From positions 73,598,308 to 73,662,307 of the forward strand of contig CP154954.1 of the NCBI GenBank assembly GCA_039621445.1: a stretch of DNA of 64,000 nucleotides, in the 5' to 3' direction. The notes beneath the pieces were generated by a model, which saw only the letters and a program-made list of their open reading frames with translations, made no database searches and was not told where the DNA came from. This DNA is from Euglena gracilis. Its lineage: Eukaryota; Euglenida; Euglenophyceae; Euglenales. Positions within the stretch are counted from its first letter, which is position 1. The number at the start of each line of letters is the position of its first letter. The position numbers were made by a program, and so were the translations under genes. Shown piece after piece: positions 21,030-33,602 of the stretch.

Positions 21030-22140
21030 GTATGAGAATGGCCAGAAATGGCCCAAATTGGCCAAAAAACGCCCGTATCTCGGGCTGGGCGGTGAGTTGC
21101 GGGGAAACCAAAATACCGGTAGATAGAGCGTTCCAAGGGCTTCAATTCAGGTCTCCGGACATTTCCTTTGATTTTGCATCATTTTGGAGAAAATTTGAAA
21201 ACATCGATTTTTTGACCCCCCACCCCCCGAAAACGGCTAAGTCGAACAGAGGGAAAAGTGTACAAAACGGCCAGCTGCGCCGAAAACGGCCGTATCTCGG
21301 GCTAGGCGGGGAGTTGCGGGGAAATCAAAATACCGGTAGATGGGGCGTTCCAAGGGCTTCAAATTAGGTCTCCGGACATTTCCTTTGGTTTGGCTTCATT
21401 TTGGAGATATTTTGAAAATTGACATTTTGAGGGGGGGGGGCTCATCCAGGGGGGGCGGGTAAATCCTACCGAGTTTGGACCCCTTCGCGCGTGAATAACT
21501 CGGGCCTGGCGGGGAGTTGGGGGTCAAACCCAGGTGATTCGGAAACTAGGAATCCAGTCGCTCGTGACTGAAAAAAAAAATTTCGGGAACCGGGCCGGGA
21601 TCATGGTGATAATCCGTCGGTTCTCCAGGTGGCCCCGACCCGGGGGGGGGGGAGGGGGGGGGGTCGAGGGGGGGGATTTCGACGGTGGTAAGCTTCGCTC
21701 TTACCCATAAAGGGATAAGAGCTCAGCGACCCCCCCATATAAACCGGCCCACTCCATTGAGCTCTTTTGACTGAAATGGAAGGGTTTTGTGCCAGAAACG
21801 TGGGATCGCCCCCCCCCCCCCCGGATGAGTGAGCCCTTTGGACTCTGCTATTTCGGGATTTGAAATTATCTCCAAAATGAAGCCAAAATCAATGGAAATG
21901 TCCGGAGACCTAAATTGAAGCCCTTGGAACGCCCTATCTACCGGTATTTTGATTTCCCAGCAACTCCTCGCCTAGCCCGAGATACGGCCGTTTTTCGGCC
22001 AATATGGCCGTTCTGTACACTTTTCCCACTGTCCGACTTCCGTTTTTGGGGGGTGGGGGGTCAAAATTTCTCGAAAATGAAGCAAACTCAAAGAAATCTC
22101 CGGAGACCTAAATTGAAGCCCTTGGGCCAACGAGCCAAAG
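21030..22140. repeat. Palindromic arrangement of a roughly 200-bp repeat
   Basis: Copies in plus orientation lie at about 21040-21240 and 21270-21440, and in reverse orientation at about 21860-22050 and 22060-22130. Landmarks are CGTATCTCGGGCTRGGCGG, CGTTCCAAGGGCTTCAA and TCTCCGGACATTTCCTTTG. The island's right inverted repeat sits between the two pairs. A further copy abuts the exon at 11.06 kb. Confidence 0.7.
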
Positions 22141-22660
22141 TTGCAGGGGCGGGCGTCAAAGTTGATGTGCGCCTTCATTTTCTCTGTGGGTGTCAACAGG
22201 TGAAGGCCCACTTGTCACATTGGTTCAAAACGAAGAATGGTTTTTTTGGCAGCACATACCTTTTTGTTCCCACTGCCCGTTTTGCAAGCCCCTATTTGCA
22301 GGGTGCCTTTGAAATTTAGGAAACACGGTTCCAATTTTTTTTGATAGATCCCGTAGTCAAGGAACTAGTGTTCTACTTCATTCATGGGGGGGCTTTTGAA
22401 GAAATGGGTGTAGCAATGGAAAGCGACTAGCCTTGAATTGCAAATGATCTTGATGTGGCCCCATTTCCAATGTTTGCGAAGGTCACATTTCCTGTTTGGC
22501 TTTTGAATAATCGGGACAATGGTTGGGAAGTTTTGGGAACCACGGTTCCCAATCTTTTTTTGCACTGCCCATTGATTTCCTCATTTTCTGCTTTTTTCAT
22601 GGGGTTTGCCATCGGATGAAGCACCTTTTTTGTTGTTTTCATTGGCACAGTGATACATCA
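22140..22660. other. Stretch without a supported gene
   Basis: Both strands have short open frames without recognisable domains. A minus-strand frame near 22430-22648 is Lys/Asn-rich and may belong to the decayed hAT-like material upstream on that strand, but there is no motif to prove it. Confidence 0.3.
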
Positions 22661-22819
22661 CACACATGAGAAGTGCATGTGATAGAAGGTCATTGCAACC
22701 CAAGGCCTGCAACTGTTTCCCCTCTCGCACCTTCAGGATTTGCATTCAGGGTAAAGTTGCCATTTGCAAAGCGCCAAATGAATTTTTTTTATGCTGCGAG
22801 GGATTGTGAAGTTCGAGGG

Positions 22820-23110
22820 TCAGCTTTTGGGAGTGCCAAAATTGGGTTGTGGTGCCAGCTGCAGTAGCAACAACTGGGTTGGGATTAGAGGTGTTGATCC
22901 AGCCACATTTTTATTTCGGGTATCCCATTGCTTGCCAAGGGTGGCATTTCTCACGCCAAGAAACATCAAAATACAATGATTTTCCACGATGGGGAGGCGT
23001 TGGTACGCACAGTGACACAAGCACCCAAGACATACATCCGCAAAAAGTTTGTTGCTGTGAAATGTTAGTTGTGCAATGTTAAACCAAGAAACCACTTGCT
23101 TTGGGCCTAT
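22820..23110 (-). pseudogene. Possible hAT transposase N-terminal fragment
   Basis: The minus strand reads NIAQLTFHSNKLFADVC, then CHCAYQRLPIVENHCIL and GKQWDTRNKNVAGSTPL. The P-x-V-E-N-x3-F-like block before a helix recalls the region after the BED finger in hAT proteins. A BED-like segment lies about 650 bp further upstream on the same strand. The match is weak and the reading frame is isolated. Confidence 0.35.
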
Positions 23111-23417
23111 TTTCAATTGCAACCATGCATGTGCATCGACTGGAAGCTGCGTCCCAGAGGGGTGGCCAGCCTAAAACTGACTCCAGGAAGTATTCTAACA
23201 TCAATTTTCTTCTATCCTTTTCGCCATTGTCTTTCTTAAATCTCAAGCCACCTCAGGAGGGGGGGGGGCTTTTGTACTTTGGTCATTCCACACCACCCAA
23301 TCAGACCAGACCACTTTTTGGACCCGAAAATCACCGATTTCAGGACGCGCACCGCCCTTCTCGTGATGGGATGCAACATCGTGGATGCTGCCTCCCGATT
23401 ACCTCCAAAGTGGCATA

Positions 23418-23470
23418 CTTACCCTGTGACCCCCCGTGACCCCCCCCCCGTGACCCCCCCGTGACCCGCA
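23418..23470. repeat. GTGACCCCC array
   Basis: Four copies of GTGACCCCC with varying C runs, as at 7525-7560 and 9022-9040. Confidence 0.7.
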
Positions 23471-23639
23471 CCACCCCCCTTGAATTGCTTGTTTTCCACC
23501 ATGGAGAACGGAGAAGGCCGAATTTGTGGGGTATACAAACCGACCAACTTGCTTTCCAAATTTGTCCGCCTGAGGCCGAAAAGAAATCGATGATAAGTTA
23601 AAAAAACACGTGGCACCTGAATGTTAGCTGCTCCAAATG

Positions 23640-23892
23640 TCAACACCGTCTGCACCCTTGGCTTCTTCCCTTTGGGGTCGTCTGACGGAGCCTCCCACAA
23701 ATTCATTTCTTGCAGCTTTTCGCATCCATTTGTATGTGCCCTCCACAGGTCTGTCACGCCTTTAAGATGCGAGGGGAAAACCCTGAATATGTTCAAAGCA
23801 CACCTGACACAACTTGGTTGCAGCCTTTGCAAGTGCCAACATGATATGACTTCCCATCTTGCTTTTCGCAAAACACCTCCAAACGATATCAT
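23640..23892 (-). pseudogene. Possible BED-type zinc finger fragment
   Basis: The minus frame contains SCVRCALNIFRVFPSHLKG followed by LWRAHTNGCEK, giving C-x2-C, a spacer and H-x3-C, as in BED fingers of hAT transposases. Together with the fragment at 22820-23110 it suggests one decayed minus-strand transposase gene. A plus-strand frame over the same bases also has Cys and His residues and cannot be excluded. Confidence 0.35.
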
Positions 23893-24857
23893 GGCGACCA
23901 GGCATCAGAAAATGTTTGTTAGTGAGAGAACACCTTTCTTCCTCTTGGAAAATTTCCAAAAAAAATATTCCCCGAACCCCCGTTGGCGTTTTTTTTTGGT
24001 TTTTTTTTTAAAAAAAACACACCACCGTTTTTTGTTTTTTTGTTTTTATTGCCAGATTTGACCCCACCTCCAGCCGCTCTGTCCTCCACCCGCTTCCACG
24101 CGGTTTGAAATTGTCCGTTGGGTGTGTATGTGTATGAATGGATGTTCCTCCTGTTGGTACATCCAGAGTTTCAAAGCCTCAGCGAGACCAACTCCGTCCG
24201 TTGAAAGTGAAAGTGAAAGTTGAAAGTTTTTTTGTGGCCGGGTCAAATTTTGGGTCAGGAGATCAATTTTTATTTGTGCACAACTGGCAGTTTTTCGGGC
24301 ATTTGCAGTTTAAAGTTTAAGGTGCCCCAAATTTCCCAGCCTCTGAGGACCCCTGGGTGCCTTTAATCGACTCCCTGCTTGAATGTGCATTCATTTTTTT
24401 TCTGGCACACCCTGCCCCCTCCCCATTTGCCCCAATCCCGACCATCGCAGAGTGCACTACTCCGTCCACCCCCCCGGTAACCCAGTTCCAGAGCCCAACA
24501 CCTGAAGGTTCCGAAGCTCTGAGCTGTTTATTTTTCCCACCCAGTCGGAAAATTTTGGTTTCCAAAATTTTAGCTTGTTGTGTGCAGAGCACTTTTGAGG
24601 GGCTCAATCTCGGGTTGGAGGGGGAATCGAGGAAAATGAGGGACCTTTTTTTGATGGGTATTTCACAGGCTACAACATGGCATGTCGGCACGCAGCTGAA
24701 GTTACGGCTGCTGCAAAAACCACAAAAAATGACACCATGCAAAAAAACTTGAAATGGTGCCATTTGAATGTCTGTGAAACGTAGTGTAGTCTTTGTGAGA
24801 AGGACAAATGGGAAACTCATTTTTAGTGGCGGTGCCTATTCAACAATCTCGCCTCAG

Positions 24858-25048
24858 TTTTGTTTCTGATGTCCACGACCTTTGAAGATGTATCCATAGA
24901 ATCAAAGCCTGTGGTGCACACCTTGGTTCTGAAGATGCGCAATGACTCAAAACTTCCGGAGGGGTGCAAGGCAGGTTCACGTGAAGCTTCTCCTCGAGGA
25001 GCACCATCATCCCCACACTTGACATCCCCAGATGACAAGAGATCACCG
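24858..25048 (+). CDS. Candidate linker exon (Ser/Pro-rich)
   Basis: The acceptor GCCTCAG and donor CCG-GTATGC bound an open frame that reads LMSTTFEDVSIESK, then PVVHTLVLKMRNDSKLPE and a Ser/Pro-rich tail (SREASPRGAPSSPHL). Such tails are shared by other plus-strand exons in this half of the window. The minus strand is also open, so orientation is inferred from the splice sites and the neighbours. Confidence 0.4.
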
Positions 25049-25289
25049 GTATGCAAGCCATCCTATTTTTTTTTGGTAAACAAATTTTTCCTTCCCATCT
25101 CTCGATGACTTTGCTCAAAGGTCCTTCAGCTGACCTTCCAAGACCACCGGACAGTTGGCATAAAAACAAAGTTTGGATGAGAAAATCTGAGGCGTCGTTC
25201 AGGTTTAAGTTTCGTTGGTGCGGGGTCGTGCTATATGTCGGTGCACAACCAATGCACCGAGTCTTGGATGACATTTGGGTGTTTCTAAG

Positions 25290-25800
25290 GGGGTGCCCCC
25301 CCCCCCTCCCCCCCCCCCCCCCGTGTCCCCCCCCGCGCCCCCCCGCGTCCCCATTTTGACCCGTTTTTTTTGTCCCTCAGAAATCCAGTTTGCGATGTCG
25401 AGACATGTCCGTTCGGCAGAAGAAGGAAAAAGAATGGAGGAAGAACAAATGCGGGTTGTCTGAGGACCAATTGAAGCATTTGTTCTCCATCTTGGGGGCT
25501 CAACCAGACAAGGGGGACCCTGTATTCCCCATCCGCAAGGCCGACTTACTTCTTGACCAAAAAATTCCTTGTGGCCATACCTTTTCCACAAGGGAGCCCA
25601 GGCATAGGGGGGGGGTCCCGGGGGACCCCCTTGTCGAGTTGTGAACTCAACCGGACCGGTTGAGTTCGAGGGCGTTGGGAGGGGGGGTCCGGGGTCTGGT
25701 TGGTTAGGCACAGGGGGGGGGGTCTCACGGATCCCCTGTCGAGGTCCGAACTCAACCAGACAAAGGGGGGGGGTTGGGACCTGAACTCGACTACCTACTC
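25290..25800. repeat. GCGTCCCCC array and GAACTCAACC palindromes
   Basis: A C-rich array (25290-25351) is followed at 25625-25795 by three copies of GTCGAG-N5-GAACTC or its halves, two next to GGTTGAGTT or CAACC, near G runs. It resembles a palindromic element end, but termini are not clear. Confidence 0.45.
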
Positions 25801-28428
25801 CCCAAGGTTCTCCCCCCTTGAACCATTCTGTGGTCCAGAGAACCAAACAATGCGTCCAAGGGCATCACAGAAAACTTGTCTTTTGTGAACGTTCCCAGGA
25901 TGCTTCGGTTGAAAATTTTCGGGGATTGAACCACCGAAGCATGCAACTGGGATTGCATCCACAAAAAAACGAAACAAAGCACACTCACCCCCCCCTCCCC
26001 CCCCTATTTGGCTGATGCCCGGGCTGCTTCAGACCCCAATTAGCCAATCAAGGGGGGGACAATTAGGGGGGGGGGTCGAGGACCCCTACTCCCTGAGTTT
26101 TCACCCGTGCAAAGGTCGATTTTTTGTGTACAGTTGGATTGGTCGTCCTTTTCTTATCTGGTGAATTTTATAATTTTCGAAACGGACGTTTTTGGAGGGT
26201 TTTGGCAAGTGCATGTTTTGGGGTTAAAATTGCTCAATTTCAACGGCTAATGCTTAATTTTGTGCGCAAATGCTTTATTTTGGGAACCAAATCTTAATTT
26301 CTGACGTTGGTTTTAAATTGTCTTTTGAATTCTACAATAGTGGCAACTTTGAGCAATTTTTGGTCACTCAAATCAAATTTGAGCTTTTTTTTTGGCCATC
26401 ATTGTCCATTGGGGTAATTTCCCTAAGGAATTCCGCCATCTCTTGTCATTTGACCAATGAGAAAGCGACGAGGCATCCACTTGGGGTCATATTGTTTGCA
26501 TGCACCTTGTTCAACGGTGGAGAAAATTCGGCTTCCAAGGGGCGTCTCCCCTGCGTCCCCCCCCCCCGCGTCCCCCCCCGGGTCCCCCCCCGTCCCCCCC
26601 GCGTCCATACACCCCCTAAAAAAAACCGCTGCCACAAGCATTTGTTCCATCAATAAATGGGATGTCCTGCCACCCTGTCCGTTGAGCATTCGGAGCAGGG
26701 AAGAACAGACAAAGAACCTTAAGGCGCAGCTCACATGTGAAAGTAATTTGCTACTTTTCCCAAGAAATAAATGAGAAGAAAGCAGGGAATTTTTGAAGCA
26801 GGTTGGGCCCTCCCCCGGGAAGTCCCAACCTGCAAGCACTTTTGTCCAGTCTGCAGCTCCCAGCCCCCCTTTGGTTTGCGTACTGCATTCGTTTGTACAC
26901 TGAAGAGGTCGATAAGGTTCTTGAAAAATAAGACAGAAAACTTGAGTGTTGAGTGTTTTGATCAGCAGGCCATGGTCCATTGTGTGCAGCTGCGTGGAAA
27001 CCTGCTTCTGACCGCTTACCCATTTGAGCACCTGTTTTTGTGAACTGGAACATAAATTTGGCGTGGAGAATGCTCCATGAGGGTAACCGTCCTTCCATAT
27101 TCCATCCCTCCAAACCCATCCATGCAAAAAATTGACAATTTTTGGTTCAAAGCACAGCCCTAAAATCTTCTTTTGTAAAACGCTTCCCACGTTTCACACT
27201 TATCACATTTATCTGTTTCTGGTACCACAATTTTCTGTGAAATGTGTGAAAGTGTGAAAGTCGTTTGCCACACAACTGATGTAGATTGTTTATGGCAATT
27301 CCTAAACAGTCCCTCACAACAAAAAGCACTTGCGTGCACACACAAAAAAAAAAAAAAAATGTACAAAAATGATATTTGATGGCGAAGTTTTGTGTGGGGA
27401 ATAGAATTGAACGGCAAAGTTTGAGTTACTTCCAAAAACCATCGCACTTCTGATGGCTAACAAACCGAATTTTTACAGCCATTGGCGTGGAGTCCTAAAC
27501 ATCTGACTGGAGGATGTAAAATGTTTGGCCAGAGGGGCCTGAAATACCTCGCCGGATGTATGCGGCCAGAGAACATAAAACTTATGGCCGTTTGATGACA
27601 AAATGTGGTGTCAGATCTTTCCCAAATTTATCAAAATGAGCACAAATCCTGGCCTTTGAGCAACGCCGCAGGGAAAGACCCTCTGGAGACTAGGTGGTCT
27701 AGCTGGGTCCCAAAATACCTCCCTCCCCCACCCCCAATCCAGTGCAACATTCTGGGGGGGGGGGGTCCGGGACCCCCTCTCCCCCTTCCTAAATGAGCCA
27801 TTCCATTGACACGCCAAAAATGACCCTCCCCCCAAAAAGCCTCCAAATAATCAACTGATTTGATGCTTCAGAATCTAATTGTCGAAAAATCACCAAGCTC
27901 AAAGCTTTTGAGTTACAATCCACTTGCAAAGTTTCGTCCATGTTAGACACTCCAGTCGACCTCCGACCCCCCCCTCCCCCCCCCGAAGTGGTCGATCAAG
28001 ATCAAAATGGTCCAGACCCTCCAGTTCCCGGGGGGGGGGGGGGACTCCCCCCTGCCTGATCTCCTCTCTATTTCACAAAACCAGAGCTGGGGATATTTTT
28101 TAAGGAGGCTGGGAAAAGATGCTGGAAGGGGGAAAATAGCTGGGTGCCGCCTGTGGAAGGGGATAAAAGGGGAGTACGTCCGTCCACTGACTTACATTTT
28201 TGGAAGGAATGGTCAGTTTTTGACTGTTGTTCACGACCTTTCGATTTAGCTTCACCGGTGGCCTGGTCGATGACCCTCCTGCCTAGTTTTTGGGCTCGTT
28301 GAGGGGGAGAAGTATCAAAAAGTTATACTCACCATTCTATTGGCGCTTTTTTTGATGGTCTCCCGGTTGAGCTTTGGAAAGCTGTCTCTGCATCATTCGT
28401 GGCTTCTTCCCTCTCTCTTTCTCCGCAG
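25801..28428. other. Mostly non-coding, with repeat fragments
   Basis: A repeat fragment at about 26030-26140 (GACAATTAGG, then AAAGGTCGATTTTTTGTG) has a relative at 44690-44900. A GCGTCCCCC array lies at 26543-26610. Open frames on both strands at 26.4-27.2 kb have Cys and His but no order I recognise. No gene is supported. Confidence 0.35.
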
Positions 28429-28644
28429 CTTTCAGCTCTTGGTGGCAATCAGTGGCGACTCTGCATCCGATGCCAAAAGGTCCACGAGGCCCCCGACCAT
28501 TTCAGCCATTCGGACAAAGTGTGCAACCAATGCACGGCCTCGGGTCCAAAGGCTGCCGGCGTTCCTCGAAACCCATCGCGCCCATCCAGTCTTTCTAGCT
28601 CCGGCCGTCACCTGTCTGCCATTTTCAGCGAGGAAGTTATCAAG
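28429..28644 (+). CDS. Finger exon 1: W-x2-C-x2-C...C-x2-C module
   Basis: A strong acceptor (CTTTCTCCGCAG) and donor (AAG-GTGAAC) bound a 72-codon, phase 0-0 exon. It reads QWRLCIRCQKVHEAPDHF, then SHSDKVCNQC, then a Ser/Pro/Gly-rich tail. The Cys spacing is C-x2-C-x16-C-x2-C. It is the first of the repeated finger exons (see 30967, 33603, 36294, 39839, 62104). The shape recalls short zinc-binding CxxC...K....F...CxxC fingers seen next to HNH nucleases, but no nuclease is visible here. Function is unknown; protein or nucleic-acid binding is a guess. Confidence 0.75.
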
Positions 28645-29679
28645 GTGAACCTCCCACACCTTTGTTGTCCCCCCCCCCCTTATTATCCTTGGCCCCGGTC
28701 GACAGGAGGTTTTTTTGGACCCACCTTATTTTTTGAGTCCCCCCATATTGTCCGGTCGGGGTCTAGCAGGCAAGCAGGCATTCTTTTTTCAAGTCAAAGT
28801 TTATTTCAAAGTTTGAATTCTAAGTCATTTCGACACATTGTCAAGGCATTGCCATTTTTTACGGAATTTTTAAGGCATTCTCAGGCATCATTTTTATGGC
28901 ATTTGGTGCCTGAATCCGCTGATGCCTCTGTGGGGTGTGGTGATCAGGGCGGCCTGCAAGACACAGTACCCCTCCCTTTCTCCCCTCTCATGTTTGGGAC
29001 TATGCCTTATTGTGTGCCCGACTTGCCTACGAAGGCATTATTTTTTAAGGCGCCTTCAAAAACCTTAAAATGTGCCTCAAAATTTTACCCACGATGCCCC
29101 AAAAATGCCTGAAAATCCCTTAAATATCCACCCAATTTTTTTTCCATTGAGCCGATCCAACGGCGGCACGCCTGAATGAAACCCCATCAAACAATGTATG
29201 GGCTGGACATAAAGGATGAGGCTGGTGCGCATAAAGAATGTAAGACATCAAAATGTTTCCAAAGCTTTCTGGCAAAAAAAAGAAACAAAACCTCTGTGCC
29301 AGCACATCCAGCAACACATCCATCAGGAATATGGAAAGGAGCACCATTTTCTTCCCCGTTGTAATTACTTCTCTTTAGCTGCCCTTTAGCCAAGAGGCAA
29401 TCCCAGGGGGCCCCCCTTATTTCTTGTCCAGCTGACCTGCCTCCTGATTTGCATTTATTTTGCTGCCTGCCAGCATCGATGGTGGGATGCTGTCTGATTT
29501 CAATTTACCCTCTCCCCCCAAACCATAGTACCTGTACAGTGCAGGGGGGAAACACAAACGTTTGTGCTTTGATTTTGAGAAAATTTAAGGTTTTTTTGCC
29601 TTTTTGCTTTTTTTTAAATGTTTTTTCTCGCGACTTTTGGATTTTGCTAGTAAAATTTTTTGACTTTGAAGAATTCCTC

Positions 29680-29990
29680 AGTCTGGCCCCGATTTTCCCC
29701 AAGTCAAAACATTTTGTCCATTCTTTTGTCATTTTTGCAACAAAATGCTTATTTTTATGCAAAATTTTTTTTCAGCGGCAGAGCCGAAAATTCTTCCGAG
29801 TTCTCTCCAGCAGAAAGTGCACATCCTGGGGGGCGCCGAAGGATTTTTCATCCAACTTGCGCTTTTTTGGGATTTTTGGGCTTTTCTTGGGCTTTTTTGG
29901 GATTATTTTTTGGCATTTTTTTGGCATTTCTTTGCGTCGCGTTTTTTGAGGGTCCACGTTGCGTTTCCCCCCTGTACAGGACAAATATAT
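29680..29990. repeat. Dispersed repeat A, copy 1
   Basis: GTTTTGGCCCC...AAAATGCTTATTTTT, then CTCTCCAG-CAGAAAGTGCAC and TTTGAGGGTCCACGTTGCG. Matching copies are at 32420-33015 and 36900-37195, with a shorter relative around each CCCTCCAG at 44402 and 61076. Confidence 0.7.
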
Positions 29991-30007
29991 GGTCAACCGA
30001 GAAATGG

Positions 30008-30648
<641 letters not shown>

Positions 30649-30966
30649 GTATATTGTACCGTTTTGTAAGCTAAATGTAAGTCGAAGGTTTTCGTACCAT
30701 TTTGGTCCAGACTGCCAAAATTTTTCTGTCTCTAATATTTTTGCCTCCAATTTTCTTTGGCACCCATCGGGCTTTGCCCAAAAATAGTTTTGTTTTGCAA
30801 GTTTTTTTTTTCAGAGTCATGCCATAGCAGGGGGGGGTCAATGACATCCACCACGACTGGCCAACCCCCCCCCCTTTCGGTTGACTAGACCCCCCCCCAC
30901 GACCCCCGTTTGACCACGACTGGTACTGGGGGGGTACTGAGCTATTGCCCCGTGTCTCACCCGCAG

Positions 30967-31150
30967 CGGAGCTTCGGCACAGCGTGGCGGCAGTGCACCG
31001 CGTGCGGCACCATCAAGGACGCCCTGGTGGCGTTCCGTGAGGACGACACCCTCTGTCGCGCCTGCACGGCGACAGAGGAGCCCGACTCCAGCGGGACCCC
31101 GCGCAGCAAATCCGACAAGGATTGTGTGGACAACGGTCAATGCTATTCAG
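30967..31150 (+). CDS. Finger exon 2
   Basis: The acceptor TCTCACCCGCAG leads in phase 0 to AWRQCTACGTIKDALVAF, then REDDTLCRAC and TATEEPDSSGTPRSK. The spacing is again C-x2-C-x16-C-x2-C. The third-position GC content is high and falls after about 31120. The donor is not certain; candidates are near 31137. It lies 2.54 kb after finger exon 1, in the same orientation. Confidence 0.75.
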
Positions 31151-32515
31151 AATTGTTCATGAAAGAGGTCATTGTGAGGGTTCAGTGGCGAGGGCTTCAA
31201 AAATGGTTGAGCATTATTAACCATCAGTCTTTTTACAGCTCACCCAAGCATCATGATACAAGGTATATGACATTCCTGTGATATCTAAGTTCAAGGAATA
31301 TTCCCTGTCAATAGTTCCTGTTCATTCCTTCTCAGACACAAAATAATCCTTGCACTGGTTCAGAAGAGGCAAAAACAAACTCTGGGAGAAAGAATTCAGC
31401 TCCACCACATTTGCCATTGGTATGTTAGCAACCCTTGAAAGTGCGAATATGTCAAAATGAAAGTAAATTAAGTTGTGTCTATGCAAATGTAAAGCAAGCT
31501 CACAATGCATATCCCCTCCCGTCCCAGTGTATTATTCCAATTCCCATGTTCCGTTCCATATCCCAATTCCCAATGCCATATCCAATATTCCAAGATTCCA
31601 TATCCAATCCCAATTCCAAATCCCAGTGTATTCTAATTTTGTCATGTATGCCGTGTGAGGTGTTAACGTTCTTTGTTTTACATTTAATTTGGCATGAAAG
31701 TTTGAAAGTTAGCTATAACATGGGGATAACTGTGTGAGGCACGCGACAAGATCAATTCCAACTTGTGAAATTCCGTCGAGAGGGAACACAAGGCAGGCAA
31801 ATCAACAACGTTTGGTGAACACGCGAATTACCCAGCACTGGCTTTGGGGTTGGGGTCAGACAGCAAGCACTGGCAGGGCTTCCCGGAAGGGTCCCTTAAG
31901 CTGGAGGGCACCCCATCCCCGGGGGGGGTCCAGCCAACCAGCAGCCTTTTTTCCAGCCCCGGACCCCGTCCCCCCCTTCCACGAGTTTTATTTATTCCGA
32001 AGGGCGGTTGGACGGTGACGGATTTTCCGCTTTCAGGGGTGCAAAAATGGGTCAAAATGGGCGAAAATTGGTCGGGTTTGGGTTGGCCAGGGCAAAATTG
32101 GGACAAAGAATTGAATTTTTTTTGCACAATTGGCAGTTTTTTTTGGGTTTTTTTAATGTAGTTTCGATTTTTTGGTGCTCGGTTTGACCCCAACTCGGGG
32201 ACCCTATTGGGTATATTTTTTTGACTACCCCCCCCCCCCCCACCTTTGCCCACTGGACACCCCTAAACAACGACCACCCCCCCGGTCGGGGATTGCAGGT
32301 CAGGGGGTCCACCCTCCTGGTCGGGGTTGTGAGAATTGGGTTGTTTTGCCTGCAACCCCCTGGTCGGGGGTTGCAGGAACCCGGTCAGTGGACAAAGGGG
32401 GGGGGGTATGAAAATTCTTCGTTTTGGCCCTGATTTCCCCCTGATACTAATTTTTTTCCAATTTTTTTGGCATTTTTGCAGTTTTTGGTCAACAAAATGC
32501 TTAGGGGATGCCCAC
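31151..32515. other. Intron-like stretch with a CCAGC repeat family
   Basis: Contains a dispersed repeat (about 31918-32160): GGTCCAGCCAACCAGCAGCC, TTTTCCAGCCC, CGAGTTTTATTTATT, then GGACGGTGAC and TTTCAGGGGTGC. Relatives lie at about 33845, 34265-34700, 46165, 51300, 53035-53190 and 53330. No gene is supported. Confidence 0.5.
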
Positions 32516-32519
32516 AGTG

Positions 32520-32860
32520 CCGGCACCGCATGGCACTGGGTGGCACTGCGTGCGGCACTGCGTGACACCGCATGGCACTGCGTGCACTGCGTGGCACTGC
32601 GTGCCCTGCTGCCACTGAGGGCCGTTAAACCACTTGTTTTTGCATCATTGGCATTTTCGGGCCATCAAGGGCAATTTTGGTTGTTTTGTGCAACCTTTTG
32701 CCCTTTTGGGCCAACTTGACCAGTTTTGGCTTGAAACGTCGAACAATGACCAAAAAATGCCTGCACAGCGCTACATCATTGAATTGCTTGTATGCGGGTT
32801 AAACGGCCCGCAGTGTCACGCAGTGCCACGCGGTGCCACGCAGTGCCGGCACTGTGGGGT
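32520..32860. repeat. Inverted pair of GTGGCACTGCGT minisatellites
   Basis: About eight imperfect GGCACTGCGTG units lie at 32520-32610, and the reverse complement (CACGCAGTGCC) in four units at 32815-32860. The two blocks are about 200 bp apart and could pair as a stem. Confidence 0.65.
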
Positions 32861-33602
32861 GAAAACTTTTCCCTGGCGGAAGCTAAATTTTTTCTCTCCA
32901 GCAGAAAGTGTACATCCTGGGGGAGCTTGTAAAGGATGTTTAATGCAATTTGTGTTTTCTCCTTTTATTTGCATTTCCTTGCGTTGTATTTTTTGAGGGT
33001 CCATGTTGCATCCCCCCCCCCCCCTGTCAAGCGGCTGGATTCGAGCGCTTTTCGCCTGGTTCAGGGCTGTACGGGATTCCCCAAAATCCTGTGGGTGGTG
33101 GGTCTGCCCCCTCCCCCACCAGGCTTCCTGAGGCACCGATTTTTTCTTTCCCCAAAAAATCCCTTTGGTGCCAAAGTATTTTTTGTTGGGCGGCGCTGTG
33201 GTGGCAGGGATTTTTTAAAGGTTGGACCCCAATGGAGGGGGGAAGGGGGGAGGGAGGGTGGGTCTGCCGGACTCACCGAGGGCTTTGTTGGTCCCCCGCC
33301 AGGGGGTTTGGCCATCTCTGGCCTTTTTTTTGCACAAAGGGCCGAAATTTTTTTGACCCCAGAATAGACCCCCCCAAAAGTGGCCTGGACCCCCCTTCCC
33401 TGGGTGCCAAACTGCCCCCTGGTCGGTGGGGCCCCCTGCGTCTTAAAAAGAATTAAATTTAAAAAAAATTCCTGTGTGGTGAGTGGGGGGTTCGACCCCC
33501 CCCCCCCACCCACTCCCCCTCACTTCCCCTGCAGCTCTGGCCAGGCTTTCCCTGGCCAGGCCAACCTGGTGCGTTCCCGAGCCTCCATCCCACCCCCTTC
33601 AG

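Larger units (their letters stand above)
14283..21704. mobile_element. 7.4-kb island bounded by about 230-bp inverted repeats
   Basis: The left arm (14283-14515) and the reverse complement of the right arm (about 21465-21704) share the same landmarks in order: GGTAAGAGC, AAGCTTACCACC, GGATTATCACCATGATCC, CAGTC, TAGTTTCCGAATCACCTGG, CAACTCCCCGCCAGGCCCG, CACGCGCGAAGGGGTCC. Inside are satellite arrays, a hAT fragment, tRNA-like sequences and one unrecognised exon. Long inverted repeats and no obvious transposase suggest a large composite or foldback-type element. Two inverted insertions of one repeat is the alternative. Confidence 0.6.

Noticed and set aside
23419-23892. A complete transposase gene on the minus strand of 22.3-24.0 kb
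   Set aside because: Only short motif-like pieces are visible and they cannot be joined in frame; listed as fragments instead.
26423-27190. 255-residue minus-strand frame
   Set aside because: Other frames on both strands are almost as open, it runs into a GCGTCCCCC array, and no motif is recognisable.
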